Source: Bacteroidales bacterium (lineage in GTDB: Bacteria > Bacteroidota > Bacteroidia > Bacteroidales > UBA12077). Taken from it: a stretch of DNA of 64,000 nucleotides. The position numbers and the translations under genes are program-made. The notes under the pieces were generated by a model. It did no database searches and was not told where the DNA came from. It was given only the letters and a program-made list of their open reading frames with translations. The stretch's first letter is position 1. Each line of letters starts with the position of its first letter. Location: assembly GCA_028282785.1 (NCBI GenBank), contig JANQHE010000002.1, positions 62,001 to 126,000 on the forward strand, in the 5' to 3' direction. Below are positions 36,147-45,069 of the stretch, piece by piece.

Positions 36147-37919
36147 ATGAAAAAAAGAACAATATTTGCTTCGATCACGATCATACTTGGAATTTGGCAT
36201 TCATGTACATCTTCTAATATAAATCCTGAAATAACAAAAGAAGAATTATATAATCATATTAAATTCCTGGCAAGTGATTCTTTAAAAGGAAGATATCCGG
36301 GTACACCGGAAGATAAAATAGCTGCATTATATATTGCCAGTGAACTTAACAAAACTGGCTTGGATTTAATGTTCGATGAAGGTTTGCAAACCTTCGAAAT
36401 AAGCGGAAATATTAAATCCGGAACTAATAATCATCTGTCGATCAATAATACAGAATTCACCTTAGGAGAAGATTTTATTCCTGTTGTTTTTAGTAAAAAT
36501 AAATCTTTGGAAGCAGAAGCCGTTTTTGCTGGATATGGATTCATTATTGAACAAGGTACTTCAAAATGGAATGACTATAAAAATATTGACGTAAAAGATA
36601 AATGGGTTTTAATACTTCGAGGAGAACCTGAGAAACCGGAAACTGAATTCCCATTTTCTATGTATAGCAGCCTTCGTTCAAAAGCAATTACAGCAAAGGA
36701 TCAAGGTGCTGCAGGAGTACTATTTGTTTCCGGAGAAAAATTCGATGAAGATGATGAACTTTTAACGCTTTCCAAACCTGAAGGAAACATTGATATTCCT
36801 GTAATTCAAATAAAAAGGAATATAGCTAATCTTATTTTGAAAAAACATGAAAAAGCTATCAATGAAATTGAATTAAGTATAAAAAATGATAACAATTCTT
36901 TTTCAACGGAGGTTCTGGTAAATGGACAAACAGATTTAATAGTTGAAGAAAAGGAAACTTTTAATGTTGTTGCAAAACTTATAAATGATCCAAATCGTGA
37001 ATACATAATAATTGGTGGACATTATGATCATTTAGGATTTGGAGGACAAGGAACAGGAACCAGGGCCCCGGGAGTCAATGAGCCACATTATGGTGCAGAT
37101 GATAATGCATCAGGCGTAGCATCAATGTTGGAAATTGCTGAAAAACTTGCAAGTAAGAAAGATAGTTTATATTACAATTATATTTTTATAGCCTTTGGGG
37201 CTGAAGAAATGGGACTAATTGGTTCAAAGTTTTTTGTTAATAATATGTCATTTCCGGATAGTTTGGTAAAGGCTATGATAAATTTAGATATGCTTGGAAG
37301 AATGAAGGTAGATAGAAGTCTACAAATTAGTGGTATTGGAACATCTCTTGAAGGAGAATCTATTTTAAATGAATTAAATTCCGGATATAATTTTAAGCTT
37401 GGCTTTTCACATGAAGGATATGGGCCATCGGATCATTCTTCATTTTATTCAAAGGATATACCTGTATTTTTCTTTTCTACAGGAGCGCACATTGATTATC
37501 ATACGCCCGGAGATAGTTTAGGAAAAATAAACTTTACAGGGCTTGTAGAGGCATCAAATTACATTTATGATTTTGCTTTGGAAATTTCAAATCCGGATCA
37601 AACTATAACTTTCCAGGAGGCAGGCCCCAAAATGCCTAGTGGAAGCATGAGGAATCAAAAGCTAAAAGTGACACTAGGAATAATGCCTGATTTCTCCGGA
37701 GTTGAAAAAAGAGGGTTAAGAGCAGATTTGGTAGTAAAAGATAAACCCGCTGATAAAGCCGGAATGTTATCCGGAGACGTTATTGTAGCAATTGATGGAT
37801 ATTCGGTTAGTGATGTATATGAGTATATGGAAAGGTTATCAAAATTAAAAGCTGGTCAGATTATAACTGTAGAGGTAATAAGAGATGATCAAAAAGAAGT
37901 ATTAATTGTACAAATGTAA
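36147..37919 (+). CDS. M28-family zinc aminopeptidase with PA and PDZ domains (lipoprotein)
   Basis: 590 residues. N-terminal export signal with a lipobox-like end (GIWHSC, Cys20). A PA insert (about 100-235; KWVLILRGEPE, SKAITAKDQGAAGVLFVSG) precedes the M28 core: IIGGHYDHLG, HYGADDNASGVA, FGAEEMGLIGS, NLDMLGRM and GAHIDYHTPGD supply the two-zinc ligands and the catalytic Glu. A PDZ domain follows (about 500-590; DKAGMLSGDVIVAIDG). It should be an outer-membrane or periplasmic peptidase trimming peptides. All expected ligands are present. Confidence 0.9.
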   Translation: MKKRTIFASITIILGIWHSCTSSNINPEITKEELYNHIKFLASDSLKGRYPGTPEDKIAALYIASELNKTGLDLMFDEGLQTFEISGNIKSGTNNHLSINNTEFTLGEDFIPVVFSKNKSLEAEAVFAGYGFIIEQGTSKWNDYKNIDVKDKWVLILRGEPEKPETEFPFSMYSSLRSKAITAKDQGAAGVLFVSGEKFDEDDELLTLSKPEGNIDIPVIQIKRNIANLILKKHEKAINEIELSIKNDNNSFSTEVLVNGQTDLIVEEKETFNVVAKLINDPNREYIIIGGHYDHLGFGGQGTGTRAPGVNEPHYGADDNASGVASMLEIAEKLASKKDSLYYNYIFIAFGAEEMGLIGSKFFVNNMSFPDSLVKAMINLDMLGRMKVDRSLQISGIGTSLEGESILNELNSGYNFKLGFSHEGYGPSDHSSFYSKDIPVFFFSTGAHIDYHTPGDSLGKINFTGLVEASNYIYDFALEISNPDQTITFQEAGPKMPSGSMRNQKLKVTLGIMPDFSGVEKRGLRADLVVKDKPADKAGMLSGDVIVAIDGYSVSDVYEYMERLSKLKAGQIITVEVIRDDQKEVLIVQM

Positions 37920-37922
37920 ACT

Positions 37923-38744
37923 ATGAAAAAAACATTATTTTGGGTTTTAGCTGCAATAATTACATTAGCATCAGCATATTACCAGAGAAAAACAGGACCA
38001 ACTTATCCTAAAAATATCAAAGCAAAGCTTGAAAATGAGATTATTGAATTTAAACTACCTAGAAGTGGAGATTCAAATAAAGATCAGGAAATTAAAGTTC
38101 CTTTTCAAAATGAATCCTTTAAAGTAATATTGAATTATCGCCGTTACCCGGTAAATGAATCTTTCCTAAAAACTGATTTTATGGCGTTGGAAGAGAATTT
38201 TGTTGCATTTCTTCCAAAACAGCCGCCCGCTGGTAAATTAGAGTATTATCTTGTTTTTAAAGATCTGAGTAACAATACGATTTTTGAAACTGAACATGCA
38301 ATTATCAGATTTAAAGGTAGTGTACCGGCTTGGGCTTTAATTCCACATGTTATCTTCATGTTTGTTGCTATGTTATTATCAAATGTTGCGGGCCTTTTCG
38401 CAATAGGAAAAATAAGAAAACATGTTTTATACGGTAAAATAACCTTAATACTACTTTTAATAGGAGGCTTAGTATTCGGACCTATTATACAATATTATGC
38501 ATTTGGTCAAGCATGGACAGGTGTGCCACTTGGATGGGACTTAACTGATAATAAAACATTAGTTGGAGTATTATTTTGGTTAGTAGCAGTTTTAAGCAAT
38601 AGAAAGAATCCAAAATACAGATATACCATAATTGCCTCTATTATATTGTTGATTGTTTATATCATACCACATAGTTTATTTGGATCAGAATTAGACTATG
38701 AGAGTGGTAAAGTCGTAACAGGATTTATAAAACTATTTTTCTAA
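37923..38744 (+). CDS. Membrane protein of unknown function
   Basis: 273 residues. One N-terminal hydrophobic segment (LFWVLAAIITLASAYY), a beta-rich periplasmic part (about 25-135, KVPFQNESFKVILNYRRYPV), and about four C-terminal membrane helices (AWALIPHVIFMFVAMLLSNV, ITLILLLIGGLVFGPIIQYY, TLVGVLFWLVAVL, ASIILLIVYIIPHSLFG). The layout suggests a small integral membrane protein with an extracytoplasmic sensing or binding domain. It is 3 bp after the M28 gene and ends at a bidirectional terminator. I do not recognise the family. Confidence 0.7.
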   Translation: MKKTLFWVLAAIITLASAYYQRKTGPTYPKNIKAKLENEIIEFKLPRSGDSNKDQEIKVPFQNESFKVILNYRRYPVNESFLKTDFMALEENFVAFLPKQPPAGKLEYYLVFKDLSNNTIFETEHAIIRFKGSVPAWALIPHVIFMFVAMLLSNVAGLFAIGKIRKHVLYGKITLILLLIGGLVFGPIIQYYAFGQAWTGVPLGWDLTDNKTLVGVLFWLVAVLSNRKNPKYRYTIIASIILLIVYIIPHSLFGSELDYESGKVVTGFIKLFF

Positions 38745-38752
38745 AATAAAAA

Positions 38753-38785
38753 AAGCAGGACAACTCCAGTCCTGCTTAAATTTCC
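38753..38785. terminator. Bidirectional hairpin terminator
   Basis: AAGCAGGAC (38753-38761) and GTCCTGCTT (38769-38777) form a perfect 9 bp stem with a 7-base loop. A T-rich tract follows on the plus strand and an A-run precedes it, so it can end both the plus-strand operon and the minus-strand lipoprotein gene. Confidence 0.85.
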
Positions 38786-38801
38786 TTTTTTTACCTTTTA
38801 C

Positions 38802-39014
38802 CTATTCTTCAGGAGCTTCTTCAGTTTCTTCAGCAACTTCAGTGGTATCAGCAACAGTTTCCATTACTTCTTCCATTTCTTCAGCAGCTTCTTCCATTTC
38901 TTCTTGTACTTCTTCTACTGCTTCAACAGCTTTTTCCTTCATATTCCCGCAAGAATAAAAAGCGGTAAAGCTTACAAGAGCTAAGGCTACCAGTAATAAT
39001 TGTAATCTTTTCAT
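38802..39014 (-). CDS. Small glutamate-rich lipoprotein
   Basis: 70 residues. A lipoprotein signal (LLLVALALVSFTAFYSC, lipidated Cys22) followed by a very acidic, Glu-rich tail (AVEEVQEEMEEAAEEMEEV) predicted to be helical or disordered. Function unknown; such short acidic lipoproteins are frequent in Bacteroidota. It has its own promoter-like boxes about 40 bp upstream and is monocistronic. Confidence 0.75.
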   Translation of the reverse strand: MKRLQLLLVALALVSFTAFYSCGNMKEKAVEAVEEVQEEMEEAAEEMEEVMETVADTTEVAEETEEAPEE

Positions 39015-39051
39015 GTTGTAATTTGATTTAGTTATAATTTAGGATTCCTAA

Positions 39052-39081
39052 CAAAAATAGCAAAATATTTAACAAATCAAT
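39052..39081 (-). promoter_or_regulatory. Bacteroidota-type promoter of the acidic lipoprotein
   Basis: Minus strand -7 box TATTTTTG (39059-39052) fits TAnnTTTG, with ATTG (39081-39078) 18 bp upstream in the -33 position. It is about 38 bp before the ATG. Confidence 0.5.
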
Positions 39082-39129
39082 ATGTTAACACTGGTTTTGT
39101 TTTTTATTTTTTTGTTAATATATCGATAA

Positions 39130-41184
39130 TCAATAATCAAATTTAACAGTAAATCCAGCCTTAAACCACCTACCGGGCATGGCTATATTTCCAATATCAG
39201 AATACGTTTTATTAAAAATATTACTAGCCTCTGCAAATACATTAACAATATTAAACTGGTAAGAGATCTTAGCATCAACTAGCCAATAAGGATCAAACTC
39301 CTGGTCACCTACATAGTCATTTATATTAAAATCATATCTTAAATAGCTACCTGCTCTGTCCTGATATTTAACTGACCATAGCAGTTTTAAATTCTGATAA
39401 ATAGTTTGATTTAAACTAATTATCAAATTATGTTTCAAATAATTTAAAGAATATTTAGTATTTAAATTACTATTGTCGGCAGAAGCCTCCTGATCAATGA
39501 AAGTGTAATTTAACCGGATATTACCTACAGTATATTTGTTAAGGTTTACCTTGTTATTAAAAGTAAAACCATTGGTTTTAACATTAGTTAAGTTTTGAGT
39601 TTCCCATTTAACACTTTCATCTGCCGAAATATTACGCACCCATTCAATCACATTACTGGCATCTCTGTAAAAATAGCTTAAATCCGATTGTAGTGTTTTA
39701 TTATTATATTTTAATCCTGCTTCGAAACTCCATGCTTCTTCAGGTTTTAAATTAGGATTTCCAATATTGCTTGGTCCATTATAATATAAATCTGTAAAGG
39801 TTGGTAATCGAAGTGATCTGTTTGCTGTTAAAAACAGTCTCAAATCATTTGTAAAACTATAACCTAAATCTATACCAGGATAAATATTAAAATCAAAATT
39901 ATTAGTTGACACCCAACTTGCCAGCAGTCCTGCCGACATGCTCAATTTTCCAACAAAAACAGTTTGTTCCAAAAAGTAATTTGATATGGTTCTTGAATAA
40001 TTTCTTGAATAAAATCCTTCTGATTCTCCAATTACATCAATTGTATCATTCATCAATTCTCCCAAAACATTACTCCAAATGTTTTCTGAACGTAATTCGG
40101 CTCCGAAAGAGGTAATTCCAACTTTTGTGGTTACTCGTGAATCTAATTTAATGCCATATATATCTGTCAGGTGGTAATTATGCCCGGAATACCAACTTGC
40201 CGGATCGTAACGAAATAACTCAAATCTATCTTGATGCCTGCGAAAATATACCGATGGTATTAATTTTATTTTATCTCCTGTTTCAAATTTTAAACTAGTA
40301 AATGTTGTTTTTATTTCTTCAAACTGATCAGGGTATGCCGGAGTATAAAAACTATTAGCTCCAAATTCTTTATTTGTATATCCTATTTGGAAATTGATAT
40401 TTCCTTTTTTTGAATCATAACCTGAATTGTAAAATACATTGTATTGATCAAAGTCCGTATTTTTTGTATACCCTTTACTTTCAGATTTTGAAACAGATAC
40501 AAAATGTTTCACATTTCCTAATTTGTAAGAGCTGGTAATATTACCGGAGAATAATCCGAAATCTCCTGCTGTAAATCCAACCTTAGTATAATTTTGTTCT
40601 GATTTATTTGTTATAATATTTATTGCGCCACTAAATGCATTCGGACCAAAAACTCTGGAGCCCGGTCCCTCTAAGATTTCTACTCGCTCTATCGAATTTA
40701 AATCGATTGGAAGGTTTAAACTGTGGTGTCCGGTCTGAGGATCTGTTATGTTAACACCATTCAGAAGAATTAAATTTTGATCAAAAGATCCGCCTCTTAT
40801 ACTTATATCTGATTGTATGCCATTTGCACCTCTATGTCGAATATCTACTCCTGAGAAATTCTCAAGTAACTCATTAATGCTTTGAACAGGCATTAGTTTT
40901 ATTTCATCGTCGTTCATTACCGTCACCAACCTGGATAATTGCGAATAAATTATCGGGGCTTTTTGGGCACTTACAACAACTTCCTCCAAATCAAGATTTT
41001 TTGTAATAGTTGTATCTGTTTGGCTTAAAACCTGCAATGGAAGTAAAACTATTGAGTATGAAAATGCTAAAGTGGTAATTTTTATTACTTTCTTTAATGA
41101 ATTAAAAACAGAATAGCTTTTTCTGTTCCAACGTTTAAATACTAAAGTTGATCTTTCTGATTGTGTTTTAAATTGATTTTTCAT
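39130..41184 (-). CDS. TonB-dependent outer-membrane receptor, BtuB-like
   Basis: 684 residues. An unusual N-terminus (RWNRKSYSVFNSLKK, about 19-33) precedes the export signal (about 35-55), then a TonB box LEEVVVSAQKA, a plug domain (LLENFSGVDIRHRGANGIQS, ISIRGGSFDQNLILLNGVNI, RVEILEGPGSRVFGPNAFSG) and a 22-strand-type barrel with NLKPEEAWSFEAGLKY and a terminal aromatic (FDY). The modest length and SusC-unlike plug suggest a BtuB/vitamin or siderophore receptor. No cobalamin riboswitch was found upstream. The leader ORF 41168-41608 overlaps its start by 17 bp. Confidence 0.85.
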   Translation of the reverse strand: MKNQFKTQSERSTLVFKRWNRKSYSVFNSLKKVIKITTLAFSYSIVLLPLQVLSQTDTTITKNLDLEEVVVSAQKAPIIYSQLSRLVTVMNDDEIKLMPVQSINELLENFSGVDIRHRGANGIQSDISIRGGSFDQNLILLNGVNITDPQTGHHSLNLPIDLNSIERVEILEGPGSRVFGPNAFSGAINIITNKSEQNYTKVGFTAGDFGLFSGNITSSYKLGNVKHFVSVSKSESKGYTKNTDFDQYNVFYNSGYDSKKGNINFQIGYTNKEFGANSFYTPAYPDQFEEIKTTFTSLKFETGDKIKLIPSVYFRRHQDRFELFRYDPASWYSGHNYHLTDIYGIKLDSRVTTKVGITSFGAELRSENIWSNVLGELMNDTIDVIGESEGFYSRNYSRTISNYFLEQTVFVGKLSMSAGLLASWVSTNNFDFNIYPGIDLGYSFTNDLRLFLTANRSLRLPTFTDLYYNGPSNIGNPNLKPEEAWSFEAGLKYNNKTLQSDLSYFYRDASNVIEWVRNISADESVKWETQNLTNVKTNGFTFNNKVNLNKYTVGNIRLNYTFIDQEASADNSNLNTKYSLNYLKHNLIISLNQTIYQNLKLLWSVKYQDRAGSYLRYDFNINDYVGDQEFDPYWLVDAKISYQFNIVNVFAEASNIFNKTYSDIGNIAMPGRWFKAGFTVKFDY

Positions 41185-41608
41185 TTTTAAATATTTTATA
41201 TAATAATTCCAGCTCCCCGAAAAGGAAGTTTGTTAAATAATTCGAAATATATTTATTAGTTAATCTACGGCTATGCCGCGAAGAATTGTCTAAATTAGTG
41301 GTACAAGACAACAAAGATATTGTCTGATTATTCACATTCTCGGACAACAACACATCTTCATCATCGTTTTTAAATTGTAAAGCCTCTGTAGTTTGGTTTA
41401 CGGTAATATCTATTTGGGGACTTTTATCAAAAGCTTTATTACATATATCAGTATCAACATGCCCAATATTTACTTCTTTACCTAAAGATGAAAATATTGC
41501 ATAATTCTTTCTCGACCATTGTCTGAAAGTTATAGGTTGATTTCTATGTCTTAAAACTTCTTTCATAAAACAATGGCCAAAACTATTGCTTTTTATTTTA
41601 GGCAACAA
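41168..41608 (-). CDS. Leader ORF of the TonB receptor with the RQWSRKNY motif
   Basis: 146 residues as a full frame; an internal Met (MKEVLRHRNQ, codon at 41566) is the more natural start. Residues about 28-48 (FRQWSRKNYAIFSSLGKEVNI) repeat the motif at the N-terminus of the following receptor (KRWNRKSYSVFNSLKKVIKI). The rest (DTDICNKAFDKS, then a basic SSRHSRRLTNKY tail) is unrecognised, with no membrane segment. The frame overlaps the receptor start by 17 bp, so coupling is likely. Function unknown; a leader for regulation or for receptor export are options. Confidence 0.6.
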   Translation of the reverse strand: MLPKIKSNSFGHCFMKEVLRHRNQPITFRQWSRKNYAIFSSLGKEVNIGHVDTDICNKAFDKSPQIDITVNQTTEALQFKNDDEDVLLSENVNNQTISLLSCTTNLDNSSRHSRRLTNKYISNYLTNFLFGELELLYKIFKNEKSI

Positions 41609-41682
41609 AATTTATCAGTAATATATTTAATAGTTTTCACCATTACTTTGCTTTTTTTAATAATTTGCGCAGCATAGTGCAG

Positions 41683-41701
41683 CGTTAACTTAAAGTTAAC
41701 G
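41683..41701. promoter_or_regulatory. 19 bp inverted repeat upstream of the ECF sigma gene
   Basis: CGTTAACTT and AAGTTAACG flank a single central A. The repeat ends 16 bp before the sigma factor ATG in the 109 bp gap between divergent genes (41609-41717). It could be an operator or, transcribed, a hairpin followed by TCTTTTT. Confidence 0.5.
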
Positions 41702-41717
41702 TCTTTTTAACGGAAAT

Positions 41718-42293
41718 ATGAATAAACAGGAAAGTGTATATAAGAATATCCATCAGGATATTATAGACCGGTGCAAATCGGGAGAAAAAAAAGCGCAGTT
41801 TCAATTATATAAACTGTATTACAAAGCAATGTACAACGCCTGCTTGCGCATTGTAAATGACAGCCTCGAGGCTGAAGATATTATGCAGGAGTCGTTCTTA
41901 AAGGCATTTGAAAAGATAAATTTCTATAAAGGTGAAGTAAGTTTTGGGGCATGGTTAAAGAGAATTGTCATAAATCATTCTCTGGATGAATTAAGAAAAA
42001 GAAAACTAAATACCGATTCTATTGAAAATGCGGTATATGAGATAAAGGAGGAAGAAACTTATGAAGATTTGGAAGAAATCGGAGTTAAAGCTGATGAAAT
42101 TCGCGATGAAATACTAAACCTTCCGGAAGGTTATAGAATTGTGGTTTCGCTTTACCTAATTGAAGGATATGATCATGATGAAATAGGAAAAATACTTAAA
42201 ATAAATAGTTCGACATCCAGATCACAATTTGCCAGAGGAAAAAAGAAACTAATTGAAAGTTTAAAGAAAAAGGAAATTAAGAAAATAAACTAA
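41718..42293 (+). CDS. ECF (RpoE-like) RNA polymerase sigma factor
   Basis: 191 residues. Region 2: KAMYNACLRIVNDSLEAEDI (about 34-53) with the MQESFLKAFEKI helix; region 4: LPEGYRIVVSLYLIEGYDHD, then a helix-turn-helix with TSRSQFARGKKKL. No region 3. It should direct transcription of a stress or envelope regulon including its own operon. The next gene encodes a one-helix membrane protein in the anti-sigma position, 2 bp downstream. Confidence 0.93.
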   Translation: MNKQESVYKNIHQDIIDRCKSGEKKAQFQLYKLYYKAMYNACLRIVNDSLEAEDIMQESFLKAFEKINFYKGEVSFGAWLKRIVINHSLDELRKRKLNTDSIENAVYEIKEEETYEDLEEIGVKADEIRDEILNLPEGYRIVVSLYLIEGYDHDEIGKILKINSSTSRSQFARGKKKLIESLKKKEIKKIN

Positions 42294-42295
42294 AT

Positions 42296-42853
42296 ATGAA
42301 AGATTTAGATAAAATAATACAAGAAAATCGTCAAAGTTTCGACATGTTCGAGCCTGGAGACGGCCATTTTGAAAGATTTGAAGCTAAGTTAAAAGAATTT
42401 AATAAAAAGAAAAAATCATTCACAATTGGTTTTATGCTTAGAGCTGCTGTTGTTGCAGTTTTAGTTGTTCTATCGGGCCTTTGGGTTTATGACAATTTTG
42501 GTTCAAGAAATCAAAAAGGAATTGCCTTGAGTGAGATATCTGAGGAATACGGCGAAGTTGAAATGTATTATACTCATTTGGTAAATCAAAAATACGAAGA
42601 ACTTGATCAGTTTCAGTTTATGGACAGTACTCAAAAAGTAATGTTAATACAAGAACTTACTCAAATGGATTCTATTTATGAAAACCTAAAGAAGGATCTA
42701 AGTACAAACCCTAACGATCAACGAGTTATTAATGCCATGATCCGGCATTACCAACTTAAAGTAGAAGTAATGAGTCATATATTAAGTCAATTACAGCAAG
42801 CACAAGATATAAATAAACAAAAATCAGAAAACTATGAAAGCACCAATATTTAA
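42296..42853 (+). CDS. Single-pass membrane protein, probable anti-sigma factor
   Basis: 185 residues: a cytoplasmic N-terminal part (1-42; FDMFEPGDGHFERFEAKL), one membrane helix (about 47-66, LRAAVVAVLVVLSGLWVY) and a helical extracytoplasmic part (SEEYGEVEMYYTHLVNQKYE, then a coiled segment). Placement right after an ECF sigma gene and topology suggest it holds the sigma factor at the membrane; no zinc-binding HxxxCxxC motif is present. It overlaps the following gene by 20 bp. Confidence 0.7.
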   Translation: MKDLDKIIQENRQSFDMFEPGDGHFERFEAKLKEFNKKKKSFTIGFMLRAAVVAVLVVLSGLWVYDNFGSRNQKGIALSEISEEYGEVEMYYTHLVNQKYEELDQFQFMDSTQKVMLIQELTQMDSIYENLKKDLSTNPNDQRVINAMIRHYQLKVEVMSHILSQLQQAQDINKQKSENYESTNI

Positions 42854-43916
42854 ATCCGCTTTATTACTAATAACTGTCCAATTATTGGTAATAAGCTCAG
42901 CATTCGCTCTGAGTGAAGAATTCTCCAAAAATTTGCATAAAGATTATGATGCAGATGAAAATACTCTATTAGTCATAGAAAATAAGTTCGGTGATGTTGA
43001 TATCAACAATTGGGATAAAGATCAGGTAACCATTGATGTTACTATTACAGTTGATCATAAGAATGAGGAAAAAGCTAAAGAACTTATTGATTATATTGAA
43101 GTTCATTTTACTCATACCGCTAATACTATTAAAGCAGTTACGGATATTGATGATAAATTCAGCAAATGGAATTCATTTACATCAAGCGATAACAAAGAAT
43201 TTAGTATCGATTACAAAGTAAATATTCCAAAGAATATCAAAATAGACATTGAAAATCGTTATGGTAGCGTTTTTATAAACGAAATTGATGGTCATGCAAA
43301 AATTGCCGTTAAATATGGTAATTTAAAAGTGAATAAAATGACCAGAGGAAAAACAAAACCTTTTAATGAAGTTTATCTTGGTTATTCAAATGGAACAATT
43401 GAAGAAAGTAATTGGTTAAATCTTACATTAAGATATTCAAAACTGGAAATTGAAGATACCAGAGCTTTAATAGCTGTAACAAAATACTCAAAATTATATG
43501 TTGATAAAGCTAGTTCAATTGTTTGTGAATCAAAATATGATGAATATAGGTTAGGAAAAATTACAAACTTTGTTGCTAATTCAGGTTACACAGGTTTCGA
43601 TATTAATGAAATTTATAAAAAGCTTGAATTTGATAATCGCTATGGAAGTATAGATGTGGATTACGTTTCGGCAGATTTTGAAAAAATCAGCATTGAAAAT
43701 GAATATGGAACCATTGACATTGGTATTGATCCGGGTGCATCATATAATATAAAAGCTTATGCAAGATATGCCAATATTGATTATCCGCATGAAGGTAGAG
43801 TAAGTAGAATTAAAGAAAGTACTTCATTACAAATTGAGGGTTTAGTTGGAACCGATAGTAACACAAAATCATACGTAGAAATCGAAACAAAATATGGAAA
43901 TGTTGATTTAGATTAA
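42834..43916 (+). CDS. Exported DUF4097-like beta-repeat protein
   Basis: 360 residues. Signal peptide (about 1-25, ALLLITVQLLVISSAFA). The rest contains about eleven units of around 20 residues with the core (K/R)YGxxxI or similar: NKFGDVDI, NRYGSVFI, VKYGNLKV, LRYSKLEI, TKYSKLYV, NRYGSIDV, NEYGTIDI, ARYANIDY, TKYGNVDL. This is the pattern of an adhesin-like right-handed beta-solenoid (DUF4097 type). It is translationally overlapped with the preceding membrane protein, so it is part of the ECF operon, perhaps as the sensed or regulated envelope component. Confidence 0.8.
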   Translation: MKAPIFKSALLLITVQLLVISSAFALSEEFSKNLHKDYDADENTLLVIENKFGDVDINNWDKDQVTIDVTITVDHKNEEKAKELIDYIEVHFTHTANTIKAVTDIDDKFSKWNSFTSSDNKEFSIDYKVNIPKNIKIDIENRYGSVFINEIDGHAKIAVKYGNLKVNKMTRGKTKPFNEVYLGYSNGTIEESNWLNLTLRYSKLEIEDTRALIAVTKYSKLYVDKASSIVCESKYDEYRLGKITNFVANSGYTGFDINEIYKKLEFDNRYGSIDVDYVSADFEKISIENEYGTIDIGIDPGASYNIKAYARYANIDYPHEGRVSRIKESTSLQIEGLVGTDSNTKSYVEIETKYGNVDLD

Positions 43917-43938
43917 ATACAAGACTTTTATAAAAAAT

Positions 43939-43964
43939 AAAGGCTCGGAATATTCTGAGCCTTT
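43939..43964. terminator. Bidirectional hairpin terminator
   Basis: AAAGGCTC (43939-43946) and GAGCCTTT (43957-43964) enclose GGAATATTCT, itself near-palindromic. It lies between convergent genes, with A-rich sequence on one side and T-rich on the other, so it can serve both. Confidence 0.85.
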
Positions 43965-43986
43965 GTTATTTATTGATGTTTAAGTC

Positions 43987-45069
43987 TTACTTTTTAAACC
44001 CAAACGCATTCATCATTTTTTCGAAAATATCAGTATTTTCATAAATGCCTCCAAACTCTTCTGCTCCCGGACCATATGCAAACACAGGTACCATTACAGA
44101 AGTATGATGCTCTGTTGAGAAATGAGTTTTTATTGTCTTGGTTTTCATATCGCCTTCAACTATTGTGAGGCCTCCAGTTTCGTGATCAGAAGTAACTATT
44201 AACAAGGTTTCACCATCTGCTTTTGCGAACTCCAGTGCTTTTGCTACCGCATTATCAAAATCAATCGTTTCGGTGATAACATAATCAATATCATTATCAT
44301 GTCCTCCCCAATCAATTTGTGATCCTTCAACCATCAAGAAAAACCCATTTTCATTTTTACTTAAAATCTCAATAGCTTTTTGGGTTGATTGAGGAAGCAT
44401 ATCCCCTCGTCCATTTAATATCTCAGGATTATGACCTTCTGCAGTAAATACAGCGTATTTTCCATTATTCCCTGTATCCAGATTTTCAATACCATCAACA
44501 ATATTATAATTTCTTTGCTTGAGAGAATCCAATAAATTCAAACCGTCTTCTCGTTGCACGAATTGTTTTCTGCCTCCTCCTATAAATAAATCAATATCAA
44601 CATCTAAGAAATCACGTGCAATATTTTCATAATTTTTTCTATGTTGCTCGTGGGCAATAAACGATGCTGGTGTTGCATGTAAAATTGAACTTGTAGAAAC
44701 CAATCCGGTAGCTAACTTATATTCCTCAGCATATTCCAATATAGTCTTAACTGCATTACCTGCTGTATCAATACCAATACTTTGGTTTTTAGTTTTAACT
44801 CCTGTTGCTATTGCTGTTCCCGCTGCTCCTGAATCAGTAATATAATCGGATGCGGAGTATGTTTTTTGTAATCCTGCAACCTTAAATTTTTCTATATGAA
44901 GAGGTTTTTCCGAAATAGACATAGCTGCATACAGTTGCGTTACACCCATTCCATCAGCAATCATTAATATTATATTTTTTGCCTTTTTGTTTTGAATTTG
45001 ACTTGTCTTATCCTCCTTACATGAAAATAGAAAGGCAAATACAGTGAAAATAATAAGTATTCTTTTCAT
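43987..45069 (-). CDS. Alkaline phosphatase, lipoprotein
   Basis: 360 residues. Signal with lipobox (FAFLFSC, Cys17). The PhoA-type core has IADGMG (Asp39), the nucleophile in DSGAAGTA (Ser80), HATPASFIAHEQHR, VEGSQIDWGGHDND, SDHETGGLT and TEHHTSVMVPVFAYGP for the remaining zinc/magnesium ligands. It hydrolyses phosphomonoesters outside the inner membrane. It abuts the 5'-nucleotidase gene (0 bp gap), so the two form an operon for phosphate or nucleoside scavenging. Confidence 0.93.
   Translation of the reverse strand: MKRILIIFTVFAFLFSCKEDKTSQIQNKKAKNIILMIADGMGVTQLYAAMSISEKPLHIEKFKVAGLQKTYSASDYITDSGAAGTAIATGVKTKNQSIGIDTAGNAVKTILEYAEEYKLATGLVSTSSILHATPASFIAHEQHRKNYENIARDFLDVDIDLFIGGGRKQFVQREDGLNLLDSLKQRNYNIVDGIENLDTGNNGKYAVFTAEGHNPEILNGRGDMLPQSTQKAIEILSKNENGFFLMVEGSQIDWGGHDNDIDYVITETIDFDNAVAKALEFAKADGETLLIVTSDHETGGLTIVEGDMKTKTIKTHFSTEHHTSVMVPVFAYGPGAEEFGGIYENTDIFEKMMNAFGFKK

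Noticed and set aside
41168..41720. Cobalamin riboswitch before the BtuB-like receptor
   Set aside because: I looked for a GCCACTG-type B12 box and the usual stems in the leader region on the minus strand and saw none; the gap before the leader is only 109 bp.
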